In this document: positions 5,905 through 11,694 of the stretch, piece by piece | Layout of the letters: every line of letters starts with the position of its first letter | Numbering within the stretch: position 1 is the stretch's first letter | Source of the DNA: F0422 sp003992255 | GTDB lineage: Bacteria; Bacillota; Negativicutes; Veillonellales; Veillonellaceae | DNA length: 11,694 bases | Assembly (NCBI RefSeq): GCF_003992255.1 | Contig: NZ_RQVA01000025.1 | Coordinates: forward strand, 1-11,694 | Direction: 5' to 3' | Translations under genes and position numbers: made by a program | The notes under the pieces: model-generated | Told to the model about the DNA's origin: nothing | What the model saw: only the letters and a program-made list of their open reading frames with translations | Database searches by the model: none

Positions 5905-6798
5905 TTACTTAATATGCTGTAACATCTCTAGGAAGTACGGCTTAAAGAATGTTCCTTCCACTTCACTAGTTCCCATTACAATCGTTGTTAAATACTCTGG
6001 CGTTCCCACTAATGCTATCCGCAAAAAGGCAGGGTATTGAACCCCTTTTATATCATAGGTCATAGTTCCCGCAGTTGTCATCGTGCCATATTTACTATTT
6101 GGTAACGTATGTAATGGCTCTAGATTCCGTAATCGTATTTTTGCTGGAATCTTATTCTGAGAATAATCAATATCTCTATCTTCTAGAATATTAACATGAT
6201 ATTCCTTTAAAAAGGCATTCGTGTCATTTGTAAACGCATCCATTTTCGCAGGTGAAAATCCCTCTTTTCCATATGATTCTAATGAACTCATCAGCAACTC
6301 TTTAGGCAGTGGAAATACAAGAACCCAAGCTGTATTTACACCATGCTGATCCGCACCTTGCAATTCATAGACATCCATATAACGGCCTAGCTTAAGTCCT
6401 TCTTTCATGTTCTGCATTCGTGCATAGTCCTTCACTTTACTAACGGTAGTACCCACTGTACCTAGGTTAACATACACATATCCTTTTCCTACCTGAGCTA
6501 ACTTTGAAGAAGACAATTGTTTAACAGTAATCTCTGGTCCTATTGTCTGCCGCAAATCAATCAATGGATTCTGCTCTAGTAGTGCATCGAACTCTGCCAC
6601 GATTTCGTCACCAGTTGGACGTTTTTTCTCGGCATCTAAGATAGTGCCTGAAGGAACTCCTACTTTCCCCTTTGGCATTGACTTAGTACTAGCTATTGCA
6701 CTATAGGTAGTATCATGTACTTGCGCAGATACTTGTCCATAGCCCATCATAAGACTAGTCACTAAGGCAGCTAGTCCCATTTGCTTCCAAAATTTCAT
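5905..6798 (-). CDS. Exported protein of unknown function, third gene of the pncB operon
   Basis: I do not recognise the family. The 297-aa protein starts with a signal peptide: MKFWKQ, a hydrophobic stretch over residues 8-20, then a VSA-Q cleavage site near 25, and there is no lipobox. It should be periplasmic or secreted in soluble form. The rest is mixed alpha/beta without membrane segments or cysteines. YELQGADQHGVNTA (144-157) and TMTYDIKGVQYPAFLRIA (245-262) match motifs of the upstream neighbour in sequence, spacing and order, so the two look like tandem paralogues; this one has extra N-terminal sequence (about 27-100). GGGAGA sits 7 nt before the ATG inside the end of the upstream gene, only 4 nt separating them, so they are coupled. 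The C-terminal beta-rich part ends shortly before the stop, and no terminator follows. Confidence 0.8.
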   Translation of the reverse strand: MKFWKQMGLAALVTSLMMGYGQVSAQVHDTTYSAIASTKSMPKGKVGVPSGTILDAEKKRPTGDEIVAEFDALLEQNPLIDLRQTIGPEITVKQLSSSKLAQVGKGYVYVNLGTVGTTVSKVKDYARMQNMKEGLKLGRYMDVYELQGADQHGVNTAWVLVFPLPKELLMSSLESYGKEGFSPAKMDAFTNDTNAFLKEYHVNILEDRDIDYSQNKIPAKIRLRNLEPLHTLPNSKYGTMTTAGTMTYDIKGVQYPAFLRIALVGTPEYLTTIVMGTSEVEGTFFKPYFLEMLQHIK

Positions 6799-6802
6799 TT
6801 AC

Positions 6803-7615
6803 TTATTCTCCCTTCACACCTAACAGACTTTTGATAACAGGATTCCAATAGGATCTCGATGTATCAGCTGTTGTGATCCATGTGATAGATACCCCATCTT
6901 GCCCATATCGACCTGCAAAACTAATATACGCTGGTAATACAAATCCATCTACATCCAATTGGACTCTACCATGCGTATACAATCCTGTATCTCCTTGTAG
7001 ACGTACAGGTTTCATTATCTCTCCATCTAAAAATCTTACGTTAACAAGAGGTAGTACGGCTTTCACAATCTCAGTACTACTGAACTCTGGATTAGCACTT
7101 GTAATGAAGGGAACTAAATCTGCCCCATTTTTTTCTATACCTTTTCCATCCGTAACATTTACATCATAAAGACCTATATTTTGTACCTCTTTTACCGTTT
7201 TATTATATAATTCTTCTCCCATAGATTGTGGCGTAATCGTAGTTCCTTTATGTTTTATCTGCCACACTTCAGCCGCTTCCGCACCTGTTATATGAAAGTG
7301 TACAAGTTCTGCCGTATGTAAGCCTCGCTCATCGCGTCCATGCAACTGATATCGTTGACCACGTTGAACCACATCTCTAACAATTCCATCTAGCAACTTA
7401 GCCTCTTTTTCATCCATATGCCAATCATTAGAGATCGCCTTACTTACGGTATCTTCTGTTTTATAAACACCTGCAATTAAATCATCATAGCTAGCTATCG
7501 AAATATGACTAGGTAACTCTACACTTCCTTGACCATCTAATACAATCGATTCTGCACTTCCTGAAAGCATCGTACCAACTAATACCACACTAGCCATCAC
7601 ACATTTCCAATTCAT
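6803..7615 (-). CDS. Exported protein of unknown function, second gene of the pncB operon
   Basis: The family is not recognised. The 270-aa product has an N-terminal signal peptide (MNWKCVMASVVLVGTMLSGSA) with probable cleavage near residue 21. Cys5 lies before the hydrophobic core and is not a lipobox. The mature part is soluble-looking. YQLHGRDERGLHTA (89-102) and RVQLDVDGFVLPAYISFAG (217-235) correspond to the two best motifs of the downstream protein, and NVRFLDGEIMKPVRL (192-206) corresponds to its NILEDRDIDYSQ-NKIPAKIRL region, supporting common descent at low identity. AAGGAG lies 6 nt before the ATG. It starts 12 nt after the pncB stop, so it belongs to that transcript. Nothing in the sequence connects it to NAD metabolism; a generic envelope or domain-of-unknown-function role is the most that can be said. 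Confidence 0.8.
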   Translation of the reverse strand: MNWKCVMASVVLVGTMLSGSAESIVLDGQGSVELPSHISIASYDDLIAGVYKTEDTVSKAISNDWHMDEKEAKLLDGIVRDVVQRGQRYQLHGRDERGLHTAELVHFHITGAEAAEVWQIKHKGTTITPQSMGEELYNKTVKEVQNIGLYDVNVTDGKGIEKNGADLVPFITSANPEFSSTEIVKAVLPLVNVRFLDGEIMKPVRLQGDTGLYTHGRVQLDVDGFVLPAYISFAGRYGQDGVSITWITTADTSRSYWNPVIKSLLGVKGE

Positions 7616-7627
7616 AATAACTCCTTC

Positions 7628-9085
7628 CTAACTAGGTTCCCCTACTTTCTCCAATAATAATTCTGACTTCAATTGATGCAATTCTTCACTGATATTAACT
7701 TTCACCTCTGGCGCTCTTCGTAAACGAAGGAACTCAGGCCATAATAATTGAATTTGTGCTTCTCCGTAGGCTTTCACTTGTGATAAGGTAGGTACCTCAT
7801 ACACTAGTTCTCCCTCTACAAAGATAGGCACTAATAAGTCTTGTACTATAAATGTGTTTGCCTTGAGCAAGGTCTGTTTCCAAGGATATAATGGATTTTT
7901 AAACACATAGTCTTGCGTTGTATCTATGGTTTCATGATCTAAGCAAATTAAATCACCAATAAGCTTACCATTTCGTGCATTGATCAGGCGTAGAACTTTT
8001 TTCTTACCTGGGTTTGTTACCTTTTCAATATTATCTGAGAATTTCATAGCTGGAATGAACACATTTTCTTCCCATTGGCCAGCCAATTTATAGACTCCAC
8101 CTAAGGCTGGTGATTCATCAGCAGTAATTAATTTAGTTCCTACGCCCCAAGAATTAATAGCTGCCCCCTGTTGTTTAAGGTCAGCAATTTTATATTCATC
8201 TAAATCATTGGTAGCAAAAATAATGGCCTCTTCGAATCCCTCAGCATCTAATAGTTTTCTAGCTTCAATCGACAAGTATGCCAAATCGCCACTATCTAAT
8301 CGGATACCATAGAGCGATGGCATCGTACCCCCACGGCTATCACGAATTTCTTGGAACACTTGAATCGCAGCAGGAACACCTTTGTGTAATGTATTATACG
8401 TATCTACTAAGAATACCAAATTATCTGCATATTGCTCCGCATAGGCCCGGAAAGCATCGACTTCTGTAGGGAAACTCATGACCCAGCTATGAGCCATCGT
8501 TCCTACAGGACGCATGCCGTACAACGCCGCACTGTACACATCGCTAGTGCTATCAAAACCACCGATAAACGCAGCCCTAGCTCCTTGTACTGCAGCACTG
8601 GTACCTTGGGCTCTTCGCATACCAAATTCAGCGACTCCATCACGACCGATGACAGAACGAATACGACGTGCCTTCGTAGCAATCAAGGATTCATGGTTTA
8701 AAAACATAGACAACGCAGTTTCCATAAGAATAGCTTCATCCTTAGCCGCTTCTACACGAAGCAAGACTTCTCCTGGGAACACCACAGATCCTTCTGGTGC
8801 TGCATAAATCGTGCCTGTAAATCGGAATGTTCTTAAATACTCTAAAAATGGTTCTGTAAACACACCGGTAGTCCTCAAGTATGCAATATCTTCCTCGGAA
8901 AAATGTAATCCTTTCACATACTCAATCACTTGCTCTAATCCTGCGACTACTGTGTATGCACCTTGAAATGGATTCGTCCGATAAAATCGATCAAAGACAC
9001 AACGTATACGATGTTTTTGTTGTATAAATAAACCTTGCATCATAGTTAATTGATACATGTCTGTTAATAATACTTGTGTAATCAT
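7628..9085 (-). CDS. pncB: Nicotinate phosphoribosyltransferase
   Basis: Makes nicotinate mononucleotide from nicotinate and PRPP, with ATP hydrolysis, the first step of the Preiss-Handler NAD salvage route in the cytoplasm. The 485-aa length and motifs fit the Gram-positive-type enzyme: N-terminal LLTDMYQLTM (6-15), EFGMRRAQG (153-161), GTMAHS with the phosphorylated His199, RLDSGD (262-267), ATNDLDEYKI (291-300) and GTKLIT (316-321) in the PRPP-binding barrel. The ATG is preceded by AGGAGG at 5 nt. It is the first gene of a three-gene unit with two exported proteins. Its promoter carries a 19-bp palindrome just upstream of the extended -10, which suggests repression by an NAD- or niacin-responsive regulator (NiaR and NrtR are the known classes), although I cannot assign the site to either. 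Confidence 0.95.
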   Translation of the reverse strand: MITQVLLTDMYQLTMMQGLFIQQKHRIRCVFDRFYRTNPFQGAYTVVAGLEQVIEYVKGLHFSEEDIAYLRTTGVFTEPFLEYLRTFRFTGTIYAAPEGSVVFPGEVLLRVEAAKDEAILMETALSMFLNHESLIATKARRIRSVIGRDGVAEFGMRRAQGTSAAVQGARAAFIGGFDSTSDVYSAALYGMRPVGTMAHSWVMSFPTEVDAFRAYAEQYADNLVFLVDTYNTLHKGVPAAIQVFQEIRDSRGGTMPSLYGIRLDSGDLAYLSIEARKLLDAEGFEEAIIFATNDLDEYKIADLKQQGAAINSWGVGTKLITADESPALGGVYKLAGQWEENVFIPAMKFSDNIEKVTNPGKKKVLRLINARNGKLIGDLICLDHETIDTTQDYVFKNPLYPWKQTLLKANTFIVQDLLVPIFVEGELVYEVPTLSQVKAYGEAQIQLLWPEFLRLRRAPEVKVNISEELHQLKSELLLEKVGEPS

Positions 9086-9140
9086 GAATACCTCCTGTTA
9101 TTATGGGTAGATACGAATGTTACATATTCATATAGTATCT

Positions 9141-9149
9141 ATTATACCA
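9141..9149 (-). promoter_or_regulatory. Extended -10 promoter of the pncB operon
   Basis: On the minus strand TGG-TATAAT: a consensus -10 at 9146-9141 with the TGn extension at 9149-9147. The -35 position (about 9164-9169, TGATGA) is a poor match, as for most promoters in this window. The predicted leader is about 50 nt. Confidence 0.6.
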
Positions 9150-9167
9150 TGACTCACGGTGAATCAT
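9149..9167. promoter_or_regulatory. 19-bp palindromic operator candidate in the pncB promoter
   Basis: ATGACTCAC-G-GTGAATCAT: two 9-bp arms around a central G with 8 of 9 positions paired. It starts at the TGn of the pncB -10 and fills the -10/-35 spacer, so a bound protein would exclude polymerase. It is also 12 bp upstream of the menA -35. The regulator is unknown; pncB control suggests an NAD or niacin sensor. Confidence 0.55.
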
Positions 9168-9179
9168 CACAGCCCCATA

Positions 9180-9208
9180 TTGGTTTGTATGTCCACTTAT
9201 GGTATGAT
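9180..9208 (+). promoter_or_regulatory. Promoter of the menA-like gene
   Basis: TTGGTT (9180-9185), a 17-bp spacer and TATGAT (9203-9208) with a TGG extension at 9200-9202. The expected leader of about 70 nt contains the inverted repeat TATATCAC/GTGATATA at 9235-9261. Confidence 0.55.
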
Positions 9209-9234
9209 AACTATATTATATACACATACCTACC

Positions 9235-9261
9235 TATATCACATCTATGACTCGTGATATA
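9235..9261 (+). repeat. Inverted repeat in the menA leader
   Basis: TATATCAC (9235-9242) and GTGATATA (9254-9261) are exact reverse complements separated by 11 nt. They lie between the predicted start site and the ribosome binding site (AGGAAAGGA near 9271-9279). This could be an RNA hairpin or a second operator; the GTGA/TCAC half-sites recall those at 9149-9167. Confidence 0.4.
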
Positions 9262-9285
9262 TATTTCCTTAGGAAAGGATAGACT

Positions 9286-10191
9286 ATGAATCTTTCTCAA
9301 TTTTTCGCTTTAATTCGCCCACGCACACTGACAGCTGCTTTCAGTCCCGTTGTCTTAGATGCTGCCATGGGGGCTACGCAATTTGAAGCCACACAACCTC
9401 TTTGGTTGTCATTCCTATATACTGTAGGCATCCTCATCTGCGTACTCAGTGCACAAATTGCCGCTAACATATGGAACGAATACTTCGATTTTAAATCTGG
9501 TCTTGATCTCACACAAGCTGCTGGAAACAGTGGTTCTATTGTTCGTGACGGCATTTCTCCAATGGTCATCAAACGTTGGGGCTATATCACAACTATACTC
9601 CCACTCATCTTAGGTATAGCTCTCGCTAGTGCTATAACTTGGTGGTATATCCCTGTGGGTATGCTTTGCATTCTGACCAGTATCTTATACTCCGGTGGTC
9701 CTAAACCCATCTCTCGTACCCCTTTTGGTGAACTCGCCTCTGGCCTTGCCATGGGTTTTGCCATCGTGGGTATTACCCTCTTTGCTTGGACTCACACCTT
9801 GCACTGGACCTATCTCATCCCTGCAGTACCGTCCACAATCTTAATCGGTGCGATTATGATGACCAACAATTTACGAGATTTTACCAACGATGCTAACCAC
9901 GGTCGTCGTACCTTAGTGATTCTCTTAGGCCGTGAAAGAGGCCTCCAACTGTTACGTGGGCTCTTCCTCATTAGCTCTCTATGGATAGTAGCATGGGCTA
10001 TCTCTGGCATCATGCCTTGGACATCTCTATTGGCTCTGCTTTCTTTACTACCGGCCATGAAAGTCATCCATATCTTTAACACCTATGCGGATCCAGTTCG
10101 ATTAAACGAGGCTATGAAATTTACTTCTATTTCTTGTACACTGTATCATTTCTTATGGGCCATAGGGTTGCTACTGAATGCAATCATGTAA
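9286..10191 (+). CDS. menA: UbiA-family prenyltransferase, probably MenA (DHNA polyprenyltransferase)
   Basis: MenA attaches the polyprenyl chain to 1,4-dihydroxy-2-naphthoate in the inner membrane, giving demethylmenaquinone. The 301-aa protein is almost all membrane segments (about eight or nine) with the two Asp-rich motifs that hold Mg-diphosphate: NEYFDFKSGLD (64-74: N64, D68, D74) and NNLRDFTNDANHGRRTL (194-210: D198, D202). The second motif, followed by VILLGRE, is characteristic of MenA rather than UbiA or heme O synthases. RBS AGGAAAGGA sits about 7 nt before the ATG. It is a single-gene unit, divergent from pncB and closed by a strong terminator; no other men gene is in view, so the naphthoate substrate is inferred from motifs alone. 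A different UbiA-family acceptor is the main alternative. Confidence 0.85.
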   Translation: MNLSQFFALIRPRTLTAAFSPVVLDAAMGATQFEATQPLWLSFLYTVGILICVLSAQIAANIWNEYFDFKSGLDLTQAAGNSGSIVRDGISPMVIKRWGYITTILPLILGIALASAITWWYIPVGMLCILTSILYSGGPKPISRTPFGELASGLAMGFAIVGITLFAWTHTLHWTYLIPAVPSTILIGAIMMTNNLRDFTNDANHGRRTLVILLGRERGLQLLRGLFLISSLWIVAWAISGIMPWTSLLALLSLLPAMKVIHIFNTYADPVRLNEAMKFTSISCTLYHFLWAIGLLLNAIM

Positions 10192-10250
10192 TAGAATTAT
10201 TACTTTTTTATCACACAAGTTTATTTACTTACTATATAGAAATATATATA

Positions 10251-10300
10251 AAAATAGAGGAAAGTTGCTACTTTTTTGATCAACTTTCCTCTATTTTGTT
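10251..10300. terminator. Strong intrinsic terminator after menA
   Basis: A perfect 17-bp stem, AAAATAGAGGAAAGTTG (10251-10267) with CAACTTTCCTCTATTTT (10281-10297), loop of 13 nt, ending in TTTT and GTT on the plus strand. The A-run on the left gives a T-run on the minus strand too, so it could work in both directions. It begins 60 nt past the menA stop. Confidence 0.85.
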
Positions 10301-10461
10301 AGAATCTATTTTGTTACAGCCCATTTTATATATCTTTTAGGCCCACCTAGTATATGCTATTACTATATTCAAACTTTCAACTACATATATAATTTCTTTG
10401 ATATATTATAACCCACCCAACTAATAGTCTATAATTATAACAACTTAGACATATAACATAT
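10301..10461. other. Intergenic AT-rich spacer upstream of metQ
   Basis: No open frame or stable structure is visible. I looked for a SAM riboswitch or a T-box leader ahead of metQ and saw neither; the metQ promoter lies at the far end, leaving a leader of only about 45 nt. Confidence 0.5.
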
Positions 10462-10490
10462 TTTACTTATAACGGAACTCTTGCTATACT
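10462..10490 (+). promoter_or_regulatory. Promoter of metQ
   Basis: TTTACT (10462-10467), a 17-bp spacer and TATACT (10485-10490) preceded by TGC, an extended -10. The short leader carries AAAAGGAG at 10526-10533, 7 nt before the ATG. Confidence 0.6.
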
Positions 10491-10540
10491 AAGCAAGTAG
10501 AAATTCACTATGTAAGTACACAAAGAAAAGGAGATAACTT

Positions 10541-11362
10541 ATGAAGAAATTATTTAGTTTAGCAGCAACAGCTGTATTAGGCGCTGCCTTGTTATTAGGT
10601 GGCTGTGGTTCCACTGGTACTGATTCCGCTAGTTCCAGCGCAGGTAAAACATTAAAAATTGGTGCTTCCCCAGTACCTCACGCTGAAATCTTAGAACAAG
10701 TAAAACCAATTCTTGCTAAAGAGGACATCAACTTAGAAATCGTTGAGTTCAGCGATTATGTACAACCAAACGTATCCTTGAACGATAAAGAACTTGATGC
10801 GAACTTCTTCGCTCACATTCCTTACCAAGAAAACTTCAACAAAGAAAAAGGTACTCACATTGCAACAGCAGGTGCTGTACACATCGAGCCAATGGGCATT
10901 TACTCTAAAAAAGTAAAAGACTTGAAAGATATCGAAGATGGCGCACAAGTAGCTATCCCATCTGATGCAACAAATGGTGGTCGTGCATTACTATTACTTT
11001 CCAAAGCTGGGTTAATCACATTGAACGATCCTAACAGCATCTCTGCTACAGTACAAGATATCAAAGACAACCCTAAAAACTTGAAATTCGTTGAATTAGA
11101 GGCTGCTCAATTACCTCGTACATTAGATGATTCCACAATCTCTGTAATCAATACAAACTTTGCATTAGGTGCTAACTTGAACCCAACAAAAGATGCATTG
11201 TTCTTAGAATCTAAAGATTCTCCATACGTAAACATCGTATCTGTTCGTGAAGGCGATGAAAAACGTGAAGATATCCAAAAATTGGTAAAAGCTTTACAAA
11301 GCCCAGAAATCAAAAAATTCATCGAAGACAAATACAAAGGTGCTATTCTTCCAGCATTCTAA
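10541..11362 (+). CDS. metQ: MetQ/NlpA-family methionine ABC transporter substrate-binding lipoprotein
   Basis: Captures methionine (L- and often D-methionine) outside the inner membrane and hands it to the MetNI importer. The 273-aa protein begins with a lipoprotein signal (MKKLFSLAATAVLGAALLLGGC): lipobox LGGC, acylated Cys22, then a Ser/Gly/Thr linker. The mature domain has the family's LKIGASPVPHAEIL (35-48), ELDANFFAHIPYQENF, EPMGIYSKK, IPSDATNGGRALLLL and NTNFALGANLNPTKDAL. Phe and Asn are mostly coded by TTC and AAC, unlike the neighbouring genes, which suggests selection for high expression. It has its own promoter and terminator, and metN and metI are not adjacent in this window, so the importer parts must be elsewhere or this protein serves another NlpA-like role. 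Confidence 0.92.
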   Translation: MKKLFSLAATAVLGAALLLGGCGSTGTDSASSSAGKTLKIGASPVPHAEILEQVKPILAKEDINLEIVEFSDYVQPNVSLNDKELDANFFAHIPYQENFNKEKGTHIATAGAVHIEPMGIYSKKVKDLKDIEDGAQVAIPSDATNGGRALLLLSKAGLITLNDPNSISATVQDIKDNPKNLKFVELEAAQLPRTLDDSTISVINTNFALGANLNPTKDALFLESKDSPYVNIVSVREGDEKREDIQKLVKALQSPEIKKFIEDKYKGAILPAF

Positions 11363-11435
11363 TGGAATCGCTTAGAATAGACTCCTCCAAATAAAAATAA
11401 ACACTAACAACTATCATACATACTTAACTATACAG

Positions 11436-11480
11436 CAACAGAGGCAAGTTGATTCGTTCAACTTGCCTCTGTTGTTTTTA
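11436..11480 (+). terminator. Strong intrinsic terminator of metQ
   Basis: A perfect 17-bp stem, CAACAGAGGCAAGTTGA (11436-11452) with TCAACTTGCCTCTGTTG (11458-11474), a 5-nt loop TTCGT and then TTTTTA. It lies 73 nt past the metQ stop. Confidence 0.9.
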
Positions 11481-11631
11481 TGTATAATACAACATAAATG
11501 TAATCCACTACATCAGCTTTCATAACCAATAATTGTATATATAAATATGCTAGAAAAGAATAACCTATACTAATATCCCAATATATAATAGATTTAAATA
11601 CATATTCAAGATAGAAAAAGGCTCTATAATA
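11481..11631. other. AT-rich spacer downstream of metQ without a recognisable gene
   Basis: No ribosome binding site with a plausible frame is seen on either strand. A minus-strand open frame crosses this stretch and the metQ terminator, but it is AT-rich, low in complexity and reads through two hairpins, so I treat it as chance. Confidence 0.5.
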
Positions 11632-11678
11632 AATGTTGGGGCTACTCATATAAGAGTAGTCGCCAACATTCTTTTTTT
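11620..11678 (+). terminator. Hairpin with T-run, possibly the edge of an insertion sequence
   Basis: AATGTTGG (11632-11639) pairs with CCAACATT (11663-11670) and CTACTC (11642-11647) with GAGTAG (11654-11659), separated by a small internal loop, followed by C and seven Ts. That is a good plus-strand terminator, yet metQ already has one. The preceding GGCTCTATAATAAATGTTGG (11620-11639) resembles, from memory, the GGCTCT/GGTTCT terminal repeats of ISL3-family elements, which often carry such a hairpin. The window ends before any transposase. Confidence 0.45.
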
Positions 11679-11694
11679 GCAATAAAATAGACAT

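Noticed and set aside
10300..10540. SAM riboswitch or T-box ahead of metQ
   Set aside because: No long paired leader, no conserved T-box sequence and no terminator/antiterminator pair are visible; the promoter is only about 45 nt from the start codon.
11458..11694. Minus-strand open frame of 78 codons from the window edge
   Set aside because: It crosses the terminal hairpin and part of the metQ terminator, and its Tyr/Ile-rich sequence is what AT-rich non-coding DNA gives. A true gene entering from the right cannot be fully excluded.

Overview
This 11.7 kb window is bacterial, low in GC, and reads as ordinary chromosome with a repeat-rich flank. The lipoprotein, the diderm-compatible envelope genes and the general look of the proteins suggest a Negativicutes member, most likely Veillonella. 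That is an inference from recalled protein flavour, not a database match. Nearly every gene has a clear AGGAGG-type ribosome binding site, and most promoters I can see are extended -10 (TGnTATAAT) promoters with weak -35 boxes.

Layout. (1) 1-875 has no convincing gene: AT-rich DNA, a 32-bp near-perfect palindrome at 329-360, and two tandem inverted-repeat (MITE-like) elements at 446-585 and 659-871, the second ending 4 bp from the wecA stop. (2) 876-5271, all on the minus strand (read right to left): ridA, a terminator, yitT, pgm (1 base after yitT, so coupled) and a WecA/TagO-type glycosyl-phosphate transferase with its own promoter. (3) 5399-5902, plus strand: an Ogt/MGMT DNA-repair protein, divergent from ridA over a palindrome holding two opposed -10 boxes, and almost touching the next gene tail to tail. 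(4) 5905-9085, minus strand: an operon of pncB (NAD salvage) followed by two exported proteins of unknown function that appear to be diverged paralogues. (5) 9286-10191, plus strand: a solitary UbiA/MenA prenyltransferase divergent from pncB, closed by a perfect 17-bp terminator hairpin. (6) 10541-11362, plus strand: a solitary MetQ-type lipoprotein with its own promoter and strong terminator. (7) 11481-11694: AT-rich DNA ending in a hairpin plus T-run that may be the edge of an insertion sequence cut by the window.

The genes are mostly unrelated housekeeping functions: sugar-phosphate interconversion (pgm) and lipid-linked glycan initiation (wecA) may jointly serve surface polysaccharide; pncB feeds NAD; menA feeds quinone; metQ feeds methionine uptake; ridA clears reactive enamines; ogt repairs alkylated DNA. 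I do not see a defence, secretion or mobile-gene system here. The parts least explained by known families are the two exported paralogues behind pncB, a His/Cys-rich insertion inside phosphoglucomutase, the inverted-repeat elements next to wecA, and several palindromes placed on promoters.
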